Shown piece by piece: positions 51,956 to 60,846 of a stretch of DNA of 64,000 bases. Below the pieces are notes generated by a model that worked only from the letters and a program-made list of their open reading frames with translations, made no database searches and had not been told where the DNA came from. Position 1 is the stretch's first letter, and each line of letters begins with the position of its first letter. Origin of the DNA: Halalkaliarchaeum desulfuricum (lineage in GTDB: Archaea; Halobacteriota; Halobacteria; Halobacteriales; Haloferacaceae); the NCBI RefSeq assembly GCF_002952775.1, contig NZ_CP025066.1, forward strand, positions 2,294,001 through 2,358,000, given 5' to 3'. Both the position numbers and the translations under genes were made by a program.

Positions 51956-53678
51956 CACGAGGACCGACAGGATGACTGACACAGAGGAGACGGCCGGAGA
52001 AGCTGTCCCGGAAGACGGGTCGCTACTCCAGGTGCGGAACCTCACGAAGTACTTCTACGAACAGGACACGCTGCTGGATCGGCTGTTCGGCGAGGAACCG
52101 GTCGCAGTCCGTGCCGTCGACGGACTCGACTTCGACATCGAACGCGGGGAAACGCTCGGCCTGGTCGGCGAGTCGGGGTGTGGCAAGTCGACGGCCGGGG
52201 AGACGCTGTTGCGGCTCCAGCAACCGACGGACGGAGTCGTTCGGTTCGACGGACAAAACGTCTACGAACTCGCGTCGGCCGACCTCGATCGCTTCCGACG
52301 CAACGCACAGATCGTCTTTCAGGATCCGTTCTCCAGTCTCGATCCGCGGATGACGATCGGCGAGACGGTCAAACAGCCCCTGGACGTTCACGACTGGCCG
52401 CTGAGCGACGGTGAGGTCGATACGGAGGCGTCGGTGACCACCGACGGGATCGATCCCGACGTGGTCTCCGTCTCCATCGCCGACGACGTAGACAAGATCG
52501 TCCCTCCGGAAGATGGAACTGTGACTGTCCAGGTTGAAGTGTCCGAGAACTCCGAGGAGGGCCGGGCCGACGACCGCCGGGCCGACGACCGCCGGGCCGA
52601 CGACCGCCGGGCCGACGACCGCCGAGCCGACGACCGCCGGGTCGACACCGACGGCGACGTTCGGGCATCGGTGCAGGAGGACCTCTTTATCGAGGTAGCC
52701 GCGAACGGGGACGCGGTCGACGTCACGGTGACGATCGACCGATCCGACGATGAATTGCGCCGAGAACGGGTGGAGTGGCTCCTCGATCGCGTGGGGCTCT
52801 CCGAGGACCAGTTCGACAGATACCCCCACGAGTTCTCCGGGGGCCAACGACAGCGCGTGGGCATCGCCCGGGCGCTGGCGCTCGATCCCGAGTTCGTCGT
52901 GCTCGACGAGCCGACGAGTGCGCTCGACGTATCGGTTCAGGCACAGATCCTGAACCTGTTGAACGAACTGCAGGCGGAGTTCGGCCTCACCTACCTGCTC
53001 ATCTCTCACGATCTCTCGGTGATCCGTCACATCTGTGATCGAGTTGCGGTGATGTACCTGGGCGAGATCGTCGAAATCGCACCGAGCGAGGAGATATTCA
53101 CGCAGCCGCAACACCCGTACACCGAAGCGCTCCTCGAGAGCGTTCCGCGGGTCGACACCGACGAGCGGGATCGCGACATCGAAACGCTTTCCGGCGACGT
53201 CCCGTCCCCCAGGGACCCCCCGAGCGGCTGCCGGTTCAGGACCCGGTGTCCCGTCGTGATCCCGCCGGAGAGCGTCGACGTCGACCAGGTCTCGTATCGG
53301 ACCGTTCTCTCCGTCCGGGATCGTATTCGGGATCGCGATATCGACGTCGAGGGCGCCCGTGAACTCGTCGGTCAGGAGGCGTCGGTGGGGAACGTCGACG
53401 AACGCGTAACCGAACGGATCCTCGAGCGCCTCTTCGATGTCGAACTCCCCGAGCCGCACCGCGAACGCGTCAAGGACGCCGTCGAGGCCGTCGTGGACGA
53501 CGACTGGGAGCGGGCGGAGTCGGAACTGTCCGCCTATCGGAGTATCTGCGAGGTGGTGTCCCCCGAGTTGCACCCGGAGGCGGACCATCCGGCCGCGTGC
53601 CATCGACGGAAACAGCCGTCAGAGGTCCGTACGGCCGTCGAAAACGCGGACGTCTCCCTCGACGAAACCAACACGTAG
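51948..53678 (+). CDS. ABC transporter ATP-binding protein (DppF type) with repeat insertion
   Basis: 576 residues; usual relatives have 330-400. Walker [20 protein letters not shown]-loop [20 protein letters not shown], signature [15 protein letters not shown], Walker [14 protein letters not shown] and LISHDLSV are present. Between Q-loop and signature lies an insertion of about 115 residues holding five copies of ADDRR (15-bp DNA repeats at 52566-52640). A second insertion of about 110 residues separates the cysteines of the C-terminal domain (CRFRTRCP ... YRSICEVV). The ATP site is complete, so the protein is probably active. Confidence 0.9.
   Translation: MTDTRTDRMTDTEETAGEAVPEDGSLLQVRNLTKYFYEQDTLLDRLFGEEPVAVRAVDGLDFDIERGETLGLVGESGCGKSTAGETLLRLQQPTDGVVRFDGQNVYELASADLDRFRRNAQIVFQDPFSSLDPRMTIGETVKQPLDVHDWPLSDGEVDTEASVTTDGIDPDVVSVSIADDVDKIVPPEDGTVTVQVEVSENSEEGRADDRRADDRRADDRRADDRRADDRRVDTDGDVRASVQEDLFIEVAANGDAVDVTVTIDRSDDELRRERVEWLLDRVGLSEDQFDRYPHEFSGGQRQRVGIARALALDPEFVVLDEPTSALDVSVQAQILNLLNELQAEFGLTYLLISHDLSVIRHICDRVAVMYLGEIVEIAPSEEIFTQPQHPYTEALLESVPRVDTDERDRDIETLSGDVPSPRDPPSGCRFRTRCPVVIPPESVDVDQVSYRTVLSVRDRIRDRDIDVEGARELVGQEASVGNVDERVTERILERLFDVELPEPHRERVKDAVEAVVDDDWERAESELSAYRSICEVVSPELHPEADHPAACHRRKQPSEVRTAVENADVSLDETNT
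52566..52640 (+). repeat. 15-bp in-frame tandem repeat, five copies
   Basis: The unit GCCGACGACCGCCGG is repeated five times, with one base changed in copy four (GCCGA at its end). It encodes Ala-Asp-Asp-Arg-Arg blocks inside the DppF-type ATPase. In-frame length variation would not disrupt the gene. Confidence 0.95.
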
Positions 53679-53711
53679 CCGATAGGTCCGGCGCTCCGGA
53701 ACCGCCGGTTG

Positions 53712-53757
53712 TCGAGTGAAATTAACTACACGAGTTGTATTCATATAATTCACTCGA
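53712..53757. promoter_or_regulatory. inverted repeat upstream of the aldolase gene
   Basis: TCGAGTGAA (53712-53720) and TTCACTCGA (53749-53757) form perfect 9-bp arms around an AT-rich centre, itself with AACT...AGTT symmetry. It lies about 80 bases before the TATA box of the aldolase gene and after the ABC operon. It could be an operator for glycolysis/gluconeogenesis control or a terminator stem; no T-run follows. Confidence 0.5.
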
Positions 53758-53833
53758 AACCGGGTTTATAGGGCGTCTAAACGCGTTATTTACTCGTTTA
53801 CAAAATAGGACGGTTTACCCCCTCGACCAGTGG

Positions 53834-53843
53834 GTTTATGTAT
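53834..53843 (+). promoter_or_regulatory. TATA box of the aldolase gene
   Basis: TTTATGTATT lies 23-32 bases before the ATG at 53866, supporting that start rather than the upstream in-frame codon at 53830. Confidence 0.6.
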
Positions 53844-53865
53844 TAGGTTACCGGAATTCGAACTG

Positions 53866-54678
53866 ATGCTACCAGGAGCAGATTCGGGAATCGCTCGCGA
53901 CGGCAAGGTCCTCGTTTTGGCGTACGACCACGGGCTCGAACACGGACCGGTCGACTTCGATCCGGTGCCGGAGACCGCCGATCCCTCGACCGTCTTCGAG
54001 TACGCGACCCACGACGCCGTGAGCGCGATCGCGGTACAGAAGGGGATCGCCGAGGCGTATTACCCCTCCTACGAGGACGACGTGTCGTTGCTTTTGAAGG
54101 TGAACGGCACGTCGAACCTGTGGATGGGCGAATACGATTCGGCGGTGAACTGCTCCGTCGAGTACGCCGAGGAACTCGGCGCCGAGGCGGTCGGATTTAC
54201 GCTCTACGGCGGCTCGAACCACGAAGTGGAGATGGCCGAAGAGTTCCGAGAGATACAGGAGGAGGCCCGCGCCCGCGACATGGGCGTCGTGATGTGGTCG
54301 TATCCGCGCGGACAGGGCGTGAAAAACGACACGAAGCCCGGGGTGATCTCGTATGCGAGTCGGCTCGGGCTCGAACTGGGCGCCGACGTCGCCAAGATCA
54401 AGTATCCCGGGTCGCCGGAGGCGATGGCTGACGCCTGCGAGATGGCGGGCGAAATGAAGGTGATCATGTCGGGCGGCTCCAAGACCGACGACCGGGCGTT
54501 CCTCGAACAGGTGAACTCCTCCATGGAGGCGGGTGCCGACGGGCTCGCGGTCGGCCGCAACGTGTTCCAGCGCGAGAACCCGATCGAGATCCTCGACGCG
54601 CTCGAGGCGATCATCTACGAGGAGACGACCGTCGACGAGGCGCTCGAACGAGCGACGCTCGCCCCGGCGGACGACTGA
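53866..54678 (+). CDS. fba: archaeal class I fructose-1,6-bisphosphate aldolase
   Basis: 270 residues, DhnA/FbaB-type. VLVLAYDHGLEHGPVDF, LLLKVNGTSNLWMGEYDSAV, GVVMWSYPRGQGVKNDTKPG, GADVAKIKYPGSPEAM (Schiff-base lysine in KIKYPG) and VIMSGGSKTDDRAFL define the family. It joins glyceraldehyde-3-phosphate and dihydroxyacetone phosphate in gluconeogenesis or splits the product. Related 2-amino-3,7-dideoxyheptulosonate synthases share the fold, but the partner FBPase gene, overlapping by one base, favours the aldolase role. Confidence 0.92.
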   Translation: MLPGADSGIARDGKVLVLAYDHGLEHGPVDFDPVPETADPSTVFEYATHDAVSAIAVQKGIAEAYYPSYEDDVSLLLKVNGTSNLWMGEYDSAVNCSVEYAEELGAEAVGFTLYGGSNHEVEMAEEFREIQEEARARDMGVVMWSYPRGQGVKNDTKPGVISYASRLGLELGADVAKIKYPGSPEAMADACEMAGEMKVIMSGGSKTDDRAFLEQVNSSMEAGADGLAVGRNVFQRENPIEILDALEAIIYEETTVDEALERATLAPADD

Positions 54679-55631
54679 TGGCGCGGGAAGACACCGACAC
54701 CCGGGACAGCCGAGACAGCCGAGCAACCGACGGAGATCACGCAACGACTGTCGAGCGCGTGTTCGACGCGGTGGCCGAAACCGCACCCGAAATTCGGTCC
54801 GGGCTACCCGGACGTCGAAGCGCACTCGATGTGGAGAATCCATCCGGGGAGACGCAACTCGCCGCCGATGCGCACGCCGACCAGCTGCTCCGTGAACGGC
54901 TCGGGGCGATCGACGGAGTCGCAAGCTACGTGAGCGAGGAGCGCGAATCGAAGGTGGACGCATCCGACGGGGGCGCCTCCGCCGCAGACACCGGACGAGT
55001 AGCGGTTGCGGTAGACCCCCTCGACGGTTCTTCGAACCTCCGGTCGAACAACGCGATGGGGACGATCGTGGGCGTCTACGACGCGCCGCTTCCCGCATCC
55101 GGCCGGCAGCTCGTCGGTGCCGGCTACCTGCTTTACGGCCCGATCACGACGATGGTCCTCGCCCACAGCGGGGTCGTCAGGGAGGAGGTCGTCGCGTCCG
55201 ACCCCGGTGACGGCGCCGTCGACCGACAGGTCGTCACGCCGGAACTCGTGTTGCCGGACGACCCGGTCGTCTACGGATTCGGGGGTCGAGTTCCCGACTG
55301 GACCCCGGAGTTTGCGGCGTTCGCCGAGGAGATCGAACGGGAGCTCAAACTCCGGTACGGTGGCGCGATGGTCGGTGACGTGAACCAGGTTCTCACCTAC
55401 GGTGGAATCTTCTCCTATCCCGCCCTCGAGGACAGGCCCGACGGGAAGCTCCGACTTCAGTTCGAGGCGAACCCGATGGCGTTTATCGTCGAAACTGCCG
55501 GCGGACGTTCGTCGACTGGAACCGGCTCGATCCTCGATGTCGAACCGGAGACGCTCCACGAACGGACTCCCGTCCACCTCGGCAACCCGGAACTGATCGA
55601 ACGGCTCGAAGCACAGTTCACCCGGGCGTAG
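54678..55631 (+). CDS. fbp: fructose-1,6-bisphosphatase, class I type
   Basis: 317 residues. VAVAVDPLDGSSNLRSNNAM is the metal-binding DPLDGSSN motif, GTIVGVYDAPLPASGRQLVG and AGYLLYGPITTMVLAHSG follow as in class I FBPases, and LRYGGAMVGDVNQVLTYGGI FSYP matches the substrate site. An inositol-phosphatase role is possible for the superfamily, but length, motif variant and coupling to the aldolase gene support FBPase. Confidence 0.88.
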   Translation: MAREDTDTRDSRDSRATDGDHATTVERVFDAVAETAPEIRSGLPGRRSALDVENPSGETQLAADAHADQLLRERLGAIDGVASYVSEERESKVDASDGGASAADTGRVAVAVDPLDGSSNLRSNNAMGTIVGVYDAPLPASGRQLVGAGYLLYGPITTMVLAHSGVVREEVVASDPGDGAVDRQVVTPELVLPDDPVVYGFGGRVPDWTPEFAAFAEEIERELKLRYGGAMVGDVNQVLTYGGIFSYPALEDRPDGKLRLQFEANPMAFIVETAGGRSSTGTGSILDVEPETLHERTPVHLGNPELIERLEAQFTRA

Positions 55632-55778
55632 TGTAGCCGACCGATTTCGCCGTTCGGTCCGGCTTCCCGCCATTTTCAAGCTATTCGATCCCTTATCGGT
55701 GCTCATGAACGGCGGAACCACAGTGGGACCACCGGGGCGGTCGCGTCCCTCGAACGCAAGGACGGAGTGGATCGGCTG

Positions 55779-55994
55779 ATGGTCGGTCCGAGCCTCTCGA
55801 AGGAGGAACGCACCGCGGCGAACGCTCGGCTCAAAATCGGATTCGTCGCGCTGGTAGCCGTCTCGATGGGGTTGATGGCGTTGCAGCTCGATCCGTCCCC
55901 GGCGCAGTTGCTCGGCGCGCTCCTCGGCGGCGCCGTCGTGGGTACCGTTCTGCTGTGGTTCGTGTTGCGAACCCTGCGACCGATGCGTCCCTGA
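55779..55994 (+). CDS. two-span small membrane protein, 71 aa
   Basis: MVGPSLSKEERTAANARLKI followed by GFVALVAVSMGLMALQL and LLGALLGGAVVGTVLLWFVL. Two membrane helices and a basic C-terminus (RTLRPMRP). ATG at 55779 is used; a GTG at 55767 would add four residues. Unknown function. Confidence 0.65.
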   Translation: MVGPSLSKEERTAANARLKIGFVALVAVSMGLMALQLDPSPAQLLGALLGGAVVGTVLLWFVLRTLRPMRP

Positions 55995-56007
55995 ACGCCC
56001 ATCGACG

Positions 56008-56970
56008 TCAGCAGGGATCGACGCGGCGGATCCACAGCTCCGGCCGGTCCAGTTCGGCGTCGGTCGGGAGGTTCTCGGGGCGTTCCCAGACGACGCCGGC
56101 CGCGGCGAGTCCACACTCGTCGGCGACGGTTTCGAAGAATCGCGTGCCACGCTCGTACTGTCTGCGTTTCAGTCCCAGACCGAGCAGCCGTCGAACCAGC
56201 CGTCCGACTGGACCGCCACCGGTGTCCCGGCGTTCGTCGACCTTTTCCCGGAGATCGGCGTACTCTTCGTCGAACGCACGATCCATGAGCAGTTCGGCGT
56301 ACCCCTCGACTGCGGTCATCGCGGCGTCGAGATCGAGGAACGCCTCGCGGTCTAATCCACCCCGGGAGAGCGTCCGGACGCCCGATTCGAGGCGCGATTC
56401 GAGATAGCCCGGCAGCCAGGGGGCGGCGCCGAACTCCGCGGCGTGTGCCACCTCGTGAAAGACGATCCACCGGCGGAACCGCTCGTACTCGACGTCCAGT
56501 TCGTCCGCTACGCGTCGGATGTTCGGGTGAACGAAGTAGAGCCCGTGTTCCTCGGGATCGTCGGCCAGAAGCAGCGGGTCGTACTGTCCGAGGACGTGAC
56601 GGGCGAGAAAGCCGAGGGTGAACGCCATCGTCCCCGTGTTCGCCACGCGCGAGACGTTCGGGAACAACGTCTTCACTTCGGCCTCGATCGGTTCCATCAC
56701 CCGACGGAACGTGTCGACGTTCGCGTCGATCCAGTGATGTCTGTTCTGGACGGTGAGTCGATCGGGAACGTCGAACTCCGTGCCCGACACCGTCTGGAGT
56801 CGGTCGCGTGCGGCCCGAACGTCGGCTGCGTAGCCGTCGCGTTCGGCGGGACTCAGATCCAGCGAGCCCGGTCTCGTCCCGGCTTTCGCTGCCTCGCGAA
56901 CGCCGTCCCAGTCGACCGCGCCGTCGCCCGAGGCGGTGGTCACCGCCCGGACGCTGCGATACAGATCCAT
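56008..56970 (-). CDS. zinc-dependent metalloprotease, F420-associated type
   Basis: 320 residues. WIVFHEVAHAAEFGAAPWLP carries the HExxH zinc site, with AMTAVEGYAELLMDRAFDEE downstream as the likely third ligand region. The family (zincin type 2, often found near F420 genes and in actinobacteria) has unknown substrates. NANVDTFRRVMEPIEAEVKT-like and HPNIRRVADELDVEYERFRR are typical family segments. ATG at 56970; a GTG at 56976 is possible. Confidence 0.82.
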   Translation of the reverse strand: MDLYRSVRAVTTASGDGAVDWDGVREAAKAGTRPGSLDLSPAERDGYAADVRAARDRLQTVSGTEFDVPDRLTVQNRHHWIDANVDTFRRVMEPIEAEVKTLFPNVSRVANTGTMAFTLGFLARHVLGQYDPLLLADDPEEHGLYFVHPNIRRVADELDVEYERFRRWIVFHEVAHAAEFGAAPWLPGYLESRLESGVRTLSRGGLDREAFLDLDAAMTAVEGYAELLMDRAFDEEYADLREKVDERRDTGGGPVGRLVRRLLGLGLKRRQYERGTRFFETVADECGLAAAGVVWERPENLPTDAELDRPELWIRRVDPC

Positions 56971-57058
56971 ACTCACGTTCGGGGACGGTCACGCAAATCG
57001 CTTGTGACGGGACTGGCCGAGATCCGTTCCGATCAGTATCTCCCCGGGGTAGAGGGAG

Positions 57059-57331
57059 TCAGTCCGTCATGGCGTCGAGTTCTTCGGCAGCCTCCAGGTC
57101 CGACCCCAGCACTCTTCGGGCTGTGACTGCCGCAGCGACGCCGATGAGAAGCCCCAGTGTCAAGAAGAGCGCGTTCCGGCCCGCGTGGCTGTGGTCGTGG
57201 TCATCGTGATCTTCGTCATCCTGGTCGTGATCACTGTGGTCGTGATCGTCGTCGCTGATCTTCCCGCCGATGGACAACTGAACGCCGTCCTGGAGGTGTA
57301 GCTCGAGCAGTGTGAACTTCTTTTCAGTCAT
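57059..57331 (-). CDS. His/Asp-rich single-span membrane protein
   Basis: 90 residues: MTEKKFTLLELHLQDGVQLS IGGK is followed by a 24-residue block rich in DHDH, DHDQDDEDHD and HSHAG, then one membrane span (ALFLTLGLLIGVAAAVTARR) and an acidic tail. The His/Asp block probably binds Zn, Ni, Cu or Co. The first 25 residues may form a small conserved domain. It overlaps the antisense region before the decayed peptidase. Confidence 0.72.
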   Translation of the reverse strand: MTEKKFTLLELHLQDGVQLSIGGKISDDDHDHSDHDQDDEDHDDHDHSHAGRNALFLTLGLLIGVAAAVTARRVLGSDLEAAEELDAMTD

Positions 57332-57405
57332 TGTGTGTGAACTACGGTGGGTGGACTGATAAAACGAAAGGACGGACTCTTCTGCCCGTCGCCCCTGTTT
57401 CGGGT

Positions 57406-57753
57406 ATGCACGAGAGACGACGAGAGTTCCTGAAGGATCTTCTTTCGACGCCGAGTCCATCGGGGTTCGAAACGGCCGGACAGCGGGTCTGGTGTGCGTA
57501 CGTCCGGGAGTTCGCCGACGAGGTCGGGTACATCGTTCGGGACGTCACCGACGACGGCTTCCTGCGGATCGCCCCGATCGGCGGTGCAGACCGCACCGTG
57601 TCGAAAGGGCAACACGTGACGATCCACGCAGACGAGCCCGTCCAGGGTGTGATCGGACAGACGGCGATCCACCTCCGTGACGTCGGCGAGGAGGAGTCTC
57701 CCGTTTTGCTCGCGGAAACTCTGCCGCTCGGCGTCAGTCGTGACACCCGCTGA
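57406..57753 (+). pseudogene. internally deleted M42 aminopeptidase
   Basis: The frame starts MHERRREFLKDLLSTPSPSG FETAGQ..., the normal M42 N-terminus, but after EFADEV it jumps straight to GYIVRDVTDDGFLRIAPIGG. The roughly 35 residues between, which normally carry the first zinc histidine (AGHADE), are missing. It continues ADRTVSKGQHVTIHADEPVQ and GQTAIHLRDVGEEES, then ends after 116 residues in unrelated sequence, where the full protein has about 350. Active-site residues are therefore absent. Confidence 0.82.
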
Positions 57754-57806
57754 CTCGGTGCGCGCAAAAAACAACCGTTAAAAGTCGCCGACGGGTTCAC
57801 ACACGT

Positions 57807-58283
57807 ATGGCTGGAACTATCCAGGCGCTCGTCCCTGGCGGACAGGCCACTCCCGGCCCGCCGCTCGGCCCCGAACTCGGGCCGACGCCGGTGGACGTGC
57901 AGGCCGTCGTCGAGGAGATCAACGAACAGACCGCAGCGTTCGACGGGATGGAGGTCCCGGTTACCGTCGAGTACGAGGACGACGGCTCGTTTTCGATCGA
58001 CGTCGGCGTCCCACCGACCGCCGAACTGATCAAAGACGAAGCCGGTTTCGAAACCGGCTCCGGCGAGCCACAGTCCGACTTCGTCGCGGATCTCTCGGTC
58101 GAGCAGGTGAAAAAGATCGCAGAACAGAAGCAGTCGGACCTGCTGTCGTACGACCTGAAAAACGCCGCCAAGGAGATCGGCGGCACCTGCGTCACCCTCG
58201 GGGTCACCATCGAAGGGGAAGACGCCCGAACCTTCGACGACCGCGTCGACGCCGGCGAGTACGACGACGTTCTCGCCGAATAG
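57807..58283 (+). CDS. rpl11: 50S ribosomal protein L11
   Basis: 158 residues: MAGTIQALVPGGQATPGPPL GPELGPTP... with VQAVVEEINEQTAAFDGMEV and PPTAELIKDEAGFETGSGEP. The C-terminal RNA-binding domain continues through VEQVKKIAEQKQSDLLSYDL and GGTCVTLGVTIEG. It binds the GTPase-associated centre of 23S rRNA. L1, L10 and L12 do not follow here, so this gene stands apart from the usual cluster. Confidence 0.95.
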   Translation: MAGTIQALVPGGQATPGPPLGPELGPTPVDVQAVVEEINEQTAAFDGMEVPVTVEYEDDGSFSIDVGVPPTAELIKDEAGFETGSGEPQSDFVADLSVEQVKKIAEQKQSDLLSYDLKNAAKEIGGTCVTLGVTIEGEDARTFDDRVDAGEYDDVLAE

Positions 58284-58367
58284 TTGATCGTCAGGTATCG
58301 ATCTGTGGGCCGTTCGTTCCGTTTCTCGTTGCGGTAGTGTCCGGTCGTTCGGCCGGGTGTATTCCCG

Positions 58368-59321
58368 CTACTCCTCCGTCAGCGACGCGGGCTGTTCCCG
58401 CGCACCGCGCCCGGAGACGGTCCGCTGTGGGAACGGGATCGTGATGTCCTCCGCGTCGAACCGCTTTTTCACGCTCGTTGCGAACTCGGCACGAGTCCTG
58501 ATGAAGTCCGAGCGCGAGGGGTTCGCGATCCACACGCGGGCCTGGAGCCCGACCGCCGAGTCTGCGAGTTCCGTAAGCCGAACCGACGGAGCGGGCTCCT
58601 CCAGGATGTCGGGATGGTCGGCAGCCTCCTCGAGGATGAGCTCCGTCGCGTGGTCGATGTCGTCCTCGTAGTCGATCCCGAACACGAACTTGAGCCGGAG
58701 CGTATCCTTCGCCACGGGGTTTTTGATGACACCGTCGGTCAGATCGGAGTTCGGAACCGTGAGCAGTTCGTTGTCGAACGTCCGGACACGAGTCACACGG
58801 AACGAGATGTCCTCGACGACACCGTCGTTGTCGCCCCAGACGATCCAATCGCCGATCTTGAACGGTTTGTCCGTGAAGATGAATATGCCCGAAACGAAGT
58901 TCCGGATGACGTCCTGCAGTGCGAAGCCGATCGCCAGGGTCGCCGCGGCGGCGATCGTCGCCAGCGATTGCAGGAAATTACCGTATCCAGCAAAGCCGAA
59001 CGCGACGCTGAGGCCGACGAAGAGGACGACGATCGAGACGATCTTGTTCAGCGGGTTTCTGGCGTGTGCATCCAGCTGCCGCCGTTCGAACACCCGGTCG
59101 ATGAGCGGACTGAAGAACGCTTTGTCCAGCACGTAAAAGACGACCAGGACGACAAGAAACACCCCTGCACTGGTGAGCGTCCCGGCGAGATCTTCGCTGA
59201 CGTACTCAGCGAGGACGTTCTGGACCGGATCGATCTGCAACGGCACTGTCTGACCCGCCGCGATTGTCGGCTCGAACAGCGCGTCCGCTCCGACTGCAGC
59301 CATCGCGACCGGACAGGCCAT
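58368..59321 (-). CDS. MscS-type mechanosensitive channel
   Basis: 317 residues. Three N-terminal spans (FLVVLVVFYVLDKAFF, VSIVVLFVGLSVAFGFAGYG) lead to the pore-lining helix SLATIAAAATLAIGFALQDV, then IRNFVSGIFIFTDKPFKIGD WI and the beta domain with VWGDNDGVVEDISFRVTRVR TFDNELLTVPNSDL. It releases solutes on osmotic downshock. ATG at 59321 shares one base with the stop of the preceding YhbY-like gene. Confidence 0.9.
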   Translation of the reverse strand: MACPVAMAAVGADALFEPTIAAGQTVPLQIDPVQNVLAEYVSEDLAGTLTSAGVFLVVLVVFYVLDKAFFSPLIDRVFERRQLDAHARNPLNKIVSIVVLFVGLSVAFGFAGYGNFLQSLATIAAAATLAIGFALQDVIRNFVSGIFIFTDKPFKIGDWIVWGDNDGVVEDISFRVTRVRTFDNELLTVPNSDLTDGVIKNPVAKDTLRLKFVFGIDYEDDIDHATELILEEAADHPDILEEPAPSVRLTELADSAVGLQARVWIANPSRSDFIRTRAEFATSVKKRFDAEDITIPFPQRTVSGRGAREQPASLTEE

Positions 59322-59566
59322 CAGTGATACACCGCCGTGTGACCGCGGATCTCGACCAGTTCGGCGTCGACGGCGGTTGCGAGATTCTCGGCGAGCTGTT
59401 CGGTCGTCGTGTTGCCCCGTGCCGCCCTGAGAAACTTCACCTTCACGAGTTTCCTGTCCTCGAGTTGATCTGCGAGTTCGTCGACGACGGCGTCGATGCC
59501 GCTTTTCCCGACCCAGACAGTCACGTCGAGGTCGTGTGCCTCCTTCCGGAGTTCTCGATCGCTCAT
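59321..59566 (-). CDS. YhbY/CRM-domain RNA-binding protein
   Basis: 81 residues: MSDRELRKEAHDLDVTVWVG KSG, then DELADQLEDRKLVKVKFLRA and a C-terminal VEIRGHTAVYH. VWVGKSG corresponds to the GxxG RNA-contact loop of the CRM fold. YhbY proteins associate with pre-50S ribosomes. Coupled to the MscS gene by a one-base overlap. Confidence 0.85.
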   Translation of the reverse strand: MSDRELRKEAHDLDVTVWVGKSGIDAVVDELADQLEDRKLVKVKFLRAARGNTTTEQLAENLATAVDAELVEIRGHTAVYH

Positions 59567-59614
59567 GCAACTGTCGTCGGGCCGCGCAGGTTTGAAACTT
59601 GAGAATCCGATCGC

Positions 59615-60700
59615 CTACAGCGGATCCTCGAGGGGCGGATCGTCAGCTTCCGAAAGAACGTGTACGTACCGGTCGAGGGATCGGTGGACGGGCCGGCGAA
59701 ACACGGCCTCGAGTTCCCACCCGGTCGAGATCGCAGCCTCGCGCCACGATCGGTCGGCGACGAGGACGGTTCGCCCGTCCGAACGACAGATCCGGTGTGC
59801 GTCCGCGAGCGCTCCCTCGACGAGCGCGGCGAGTTCGTGGCGAGCGATCTTCGACTGTCTGCCGTACGGCGCGTCGAAGACGACCGCATCGACGGCGTCG
59901 GGGGTCCCAGAATCACACAGTGGAAGCGCCGTCGCGTCACCGCGGACGACGCCGAACTCGGCGGACTCCGGGAGATACGTTTCGAGGTTCTCCCTCGTGC
60001 CGCGGACCATTTTTTCCTGTGCATCGATCCCCAGCACCCGGGATCCCACGAGTCCGGCTTCGATCAGTACCCCTCCGGTCCCACACATCGGATCCACCAC
60101 GAGTCGTCCCCTCCCTGCGCCGGCCACGTTTGCGTACGCCCGGGCGTCGATGGGGGCCATACTCCCCGGCTGGAAGAAGGGCCTGTCGGTCGGCTTCCGT
60201 TCGGTGAAATCGCGGGCCGATTCGGCCGCCAGCCAGCCGACCAGACAGACGTCGACGGACTCCCCCACGACGTCGGGGACCGGCCCGATAGCGACTTCGT
60301 CGGCGTCGACGACGCCCGACGAAAAGAGAACGCGAAGCAGATGATCCGGATCGTCGAGGTCGACCGCGAACCCGCGATCGACGAGCACGCTTCCTAGCTC
60401 TCGTTCGGCCTGCTGGGTGGAGATCTCGGAGGTCCCCCTCACGTCGCGGGCGCGAACGGCGACGGTTCCCTGGCGCTCGATCGGCGCCGCTTGCAACAGC
60501 GCCCGGGCGCTCCCGACGTCGGCGTCCGTCCGTCCGATCAACTCGATCGCGTTTCGGGTGTACGCGAGCGTCTCGACCCGGTCGGTGACCGATCCGGCAG
60601 TCGCCAGCCCCGGGGCGACGAGTTCGACACCCGCGGCGGCGCTTTTCGCCTCGTAGGCCGCGAAGACATCCTCCTCGCCGGCGAGTTCCAGCCCGTACAC
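59615..60700 (-). CDS. tRNA (guanine10-N2)-dimethyltransferase TrmG10
   Basis: About 361 residues. A THUMP-type N-terminal half (YGLELAGEEDVFAAYEAKSA, GTVAVRARDVRGTSEISTQQ) is followed by a Rossmann methylase with RLVVDPMCGTGGVLIEAGLV G, LGIDAQEKMV and the catalytic VVFDAPYGRQSKI (DAPY in place of DPPY). The enzyme makes m2,2G10 in archaeal tRNAs. The start is uncertain: no ATG is available; GTG at 60700 (MYGLELAGEED) matches the family best, while the frame extends to a TTG at 60727. Confidence 0.88.
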   Translation of the reverse strand: MYGLELAGEEDVFAAYEAKSAAAGVELVAPGLATAGSVTDRVETLAYTRNAIELIGRTDADVGSARALLQAAPIERQGTVAVRARDVRGTSEISTQQAERELGSVLVDRGFAVDLDDPDHLLRVLFSSGVVDADEVAIGPVPDVVGESVDVCLVGWLAAESARDFTERKPTDRPFFQPGSMAPIDARAYANVAGAGRGRLVVDPMCGTGGVLIEAGLVGSRVLGIDAQEKMVRGTRENLETYLPESAEFGVVRGDATALPLCDSGTPDAVDAVVFDAPYGRQSKIARHELAALVEGALADAHRICRSDGRTVLVADRSWREAAISTGWELEAVFRRPVHRSLDRYVHVLSEADDPPLEDPL

Positions 60701-60810
60701 GCACGCCGGTCGGTCGCGGGAACGCAAGAGCGTGGCGGTTCGTTCGGGGGTCGGGCCACCGTTCGGTGGACCTCGAAGTCGGGTTTCCTCCGGCGGGACG
60801 AGTAACCAAT

Positions 60811-60830
60811 CTTTTTAAAGCTTAAATACG
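60811..60830 (+). promoter_or_regulatory. TATA region of the tbp gene
   Basis: CTTTTTAAAGCTTAAATACG spans 60811-60830. TTAAATAC lies about 20-26 bases before the tbp ATG at 60847 (leaderless spacing), while TTTTTAAAG on the other strand could serve the divergent TrmG10 gene. Confidence 0.6.
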
Positions 60831-60846
60831 ACGGTTTAAGTGACGA

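Noticed and set aside
52023-53603. 526-codon minus-strand frame opposite the DppF-type ATPase
   Set aside because: The long antisense frame is caused by high GC; the plus strand holds all ABC motifs.
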